A DNA stretch of 11,876 nucleotides from CAYVJW01 sp964451885. GTDB lineage: Bacteria > Patescibacteriota > Gracilibacteria > UBA4473. A model generated the notes under the pieces. That model saw only the letters and a list, made by a program, of their open reading frames with translations. It was not told the DNA's origin and did not search any database. The first letter of the stretch is position 1. Each line of letters begins with the position of its first letter. Made by a program: the position numbers and the translations under genes. The DNA lies in NCBI GenBank assembly GCA_964451885.1, contig CAYVJW010000045.1:1-11876 (forward strand), in the 5' to 3' direction. Shown here one piece after another: positions 11,152-11,876 of the stretch.

Positions 11152-11484
11152 TTATACGTTTAAAATAATCCTCAATGCTTTATTTAGCGCTTCTAATTCA
11201 TCTTTAGACAGAGCGCCGTATTTTTGCAAAACCCTCTGCATACTTACCGTCTGAATCTGGTCACAACAGGCTTTTGATGGCTTTGGGGAGGAAGTAATTA
11301 ATGCTTCGAATGGATAAATCTTTGTGATGTTGGTGGTTAACGGCACTACGATTATTCGCTTGGCAAATTGGGCCATTTCTGTCGGGGATACCACAATCGC
11401 CGGCCTTGTTTTTATTATTTCCGTCCCTGTCGAATCAGAAGGTGACTGAATAAGGACTATATTGCCTTTTTTTAAGTTCTTCAT
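11152..11484 (-). CDS. MazF/PemK-family endoribonuclease toxin (second copy)
   Basis: A 110-residue MazF-family protein. It has the N-terminal KKGNIVLIQ strand, the conserved KTRPAIVVSP segment (25-34) with the RP pair, RIIVVPLTTN (43-52), the CCDQIQTVSM strand (73-82) typical of the family, and a C-terminal helix (93-108). Members cut mRNA at short motifs. Its sequence differs strongly from the toxin at 2062, so the two are not a recent duplication. The start ATG has only a weak AGGA upstream, and the gene follows the presumed antitoxin gene by 15 bases. The module is AT-rich compared with the ter-type genes. Confidence 0.88.
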   Translation of the reverse strand: MKNLKKGNIVLIQSPSDSTGTEIIKTRPAIVVSPTEMAQFAKRIIVVPLTTNITKIYPFEALITSSPKPSKACCDQIQTVSMQRVLQKYGALSKDELEALNKALRIILNV

Positions 11485-11499
11485 TTTTTGATTTTTTTC

Positions 11500-11739
11500 C
11501 TAGTCAGTACAGTTCCATGTTTCAAATCCTAAATTTTCCCAGGCTTCAAAGTCTTCTGTGTTTTGTTTAAATCCTTCGATCATCTGCACTTTTTGATTGC
11601 TTTTTAAAAATGCTTTTAACACCGCATTCACCCACTGGCTTCGCTTTCCCTTTTTTATCTTTTTAAGCGACCGGGCAACGTCCGGTTCGAGGGTGAAGTT
11701 GAATTTTATTGATGGAGTGTGGGAAGTGGAGGGAGGCAT
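11500..11739 (-). CDS. Antitoxin partner of the second MazF/PemK toxin
   Basis: A 79-residue protein encoded 15 bases upstream of the toxin on the same strand. IKFNFTLEPDVARSLKKI (11-28) followed by RSQWVNAVLKAFLKS (33-47) fits a strand-helix-helix, that is ribbon-helix-helix, DNA-binding fold. The acidic, aromatic tail (60-79) would be the toxin-binding part. The assignment rests on position and this pattern. No clear ribosome binding site precedes the ATG at 11739. The AT-rich stretch 11740-11800 probably holds its promoter, but no pair of boxes can be chosen with confidence. Confidence 0.75.
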   Translation of the reverse strand: MPPSTSHTPSIKFNFTLEPDVARSLKKIKKGKRSQWVNAVLKAFLKSNQKVQMIEGFKQNTEDFEAWENLGFETWNCTD

Positions 11740-11803
11740 TTTTTAGAAATAAATACTACTTATTTATACTACTCTTTGGTGATATAAAAGTCAAGTAAAA
11801 TTC

Positions 11804-11822
11804 AGTCACCCGTGGGCGGGTG
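11804..11822. repeat. AGTCACCC-type hairpin, third copy (partial)
   Basis: AGTCACCCGTGGGCGGGTG is identical over 19 bases to 2022-2040 but lacks the closing ACTT, so its stem is shorter. It lies upstream of the second antitoxin gene. The remaining bases to the window end show no supported feature. Confidence 0.55.
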
Positions 11823-11876
11823 TATTAATCGAAAAACTGGGAGTACGCCTAATTCCAACCATCCTGAATCTGTTTT

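Noticed and set aside
1..11876. tRNA or rRNA genes
   Set aside because: No cloverleaf with a GGTTCGAATCC-type arm and no ribosomal RNA sequence was recognised on either strand.

Overview
The window is an accessory stretch of a bacterial chromosome. It carries a dispersed set of Ter-type (tellurite/stress response) genes. In order they are: a Bax-inhibitor-1 family membrane protein (88-768, +), a TerB-domain protein (1448-1888, +), a MazF/PemK toxin-antitoxin pair (2062-2650, -), an unrecognised three-helix membrane protein (2793-3632, -), a divergent TerD-domain protein (3939-4502, -), a small internally duplicated membrane protein (4763-5215, -), a TerF-type von Willebrand A protein (5653-6426, -), a TerB-like protein with a C-terminal four-cysteine module (6898-7614, -), a YqeG-like HAD phosphatase (7924-8502, +), a CaCA-family cation/Ca2+ antiporter (8665-9810, -), a second TerD-domain protein (10246-10821, +) and a second MazF/PemK toxin-antitoxin pair (11152-11739, -). 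The organism cannot be named from the sequence. The mid-GC coding sequence, AT-rich spacers and many palindromic and miniature repeats suggest a Gram-negative environmental bacterium, perhaps of the Desulfobacterota (weak inference).

Unusually for Ter genes, almost every gene is its own transcription unit with a 150-400 base spacer. Four of them (terB-like 1448, terD-like 3939, terF-vWA 5653, terB-like 6898) are each bracketed by a matched pair of inverted repeats about 20 bases long. The upstream arm reads AAAACTRAAGYGGGTNGG in the direction of the gene. The downstream arm is the reverse complement of AAAACTRAAGYGGATNGGGC and forms the 3' half of a terminator-like hairpin ending in ACTTTAGTTTTT. 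Arms of one unit match each other better than arms of other units, with unit-specific paired changes. Where a promoter is visible it lies outside the upstream arm (TTGACA-N17-TAAACA in two units), so both arms would be in the mRNA and could pair end to end. This paired-arm architecture is the most unusual feature of the window. A fifth, orphan downstream arm lies at 11117-11141.

Other structure includes two copies of a roughly 200-base miniature element (5345-5562, 6619-6800), one carrying a nested repeat of about 54 bases; large nested palindromes at 865-979 and 8510-8626; a perfect 28-base palindrome at 4708-4735; and a three-arm alternative-hairpin leader in front of the second terD-like gene (10149-10215). 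The toxin-antitoxin pairs are AT-rich and each sits directly after a plus-oriented downstream arm and near a shared hairpin motif (AGTCACCC...GGGTGACT), which looks like later insertion. Functionally, TerB/TerD/TerF partners with a Ca2+ exchanger, a Bax-inhibitor-type (Ca2+ leak) protein and a HAD phosphatase fit a membrane-associated, divalent-cation-linked stress response, but this is inferred from families and context only.
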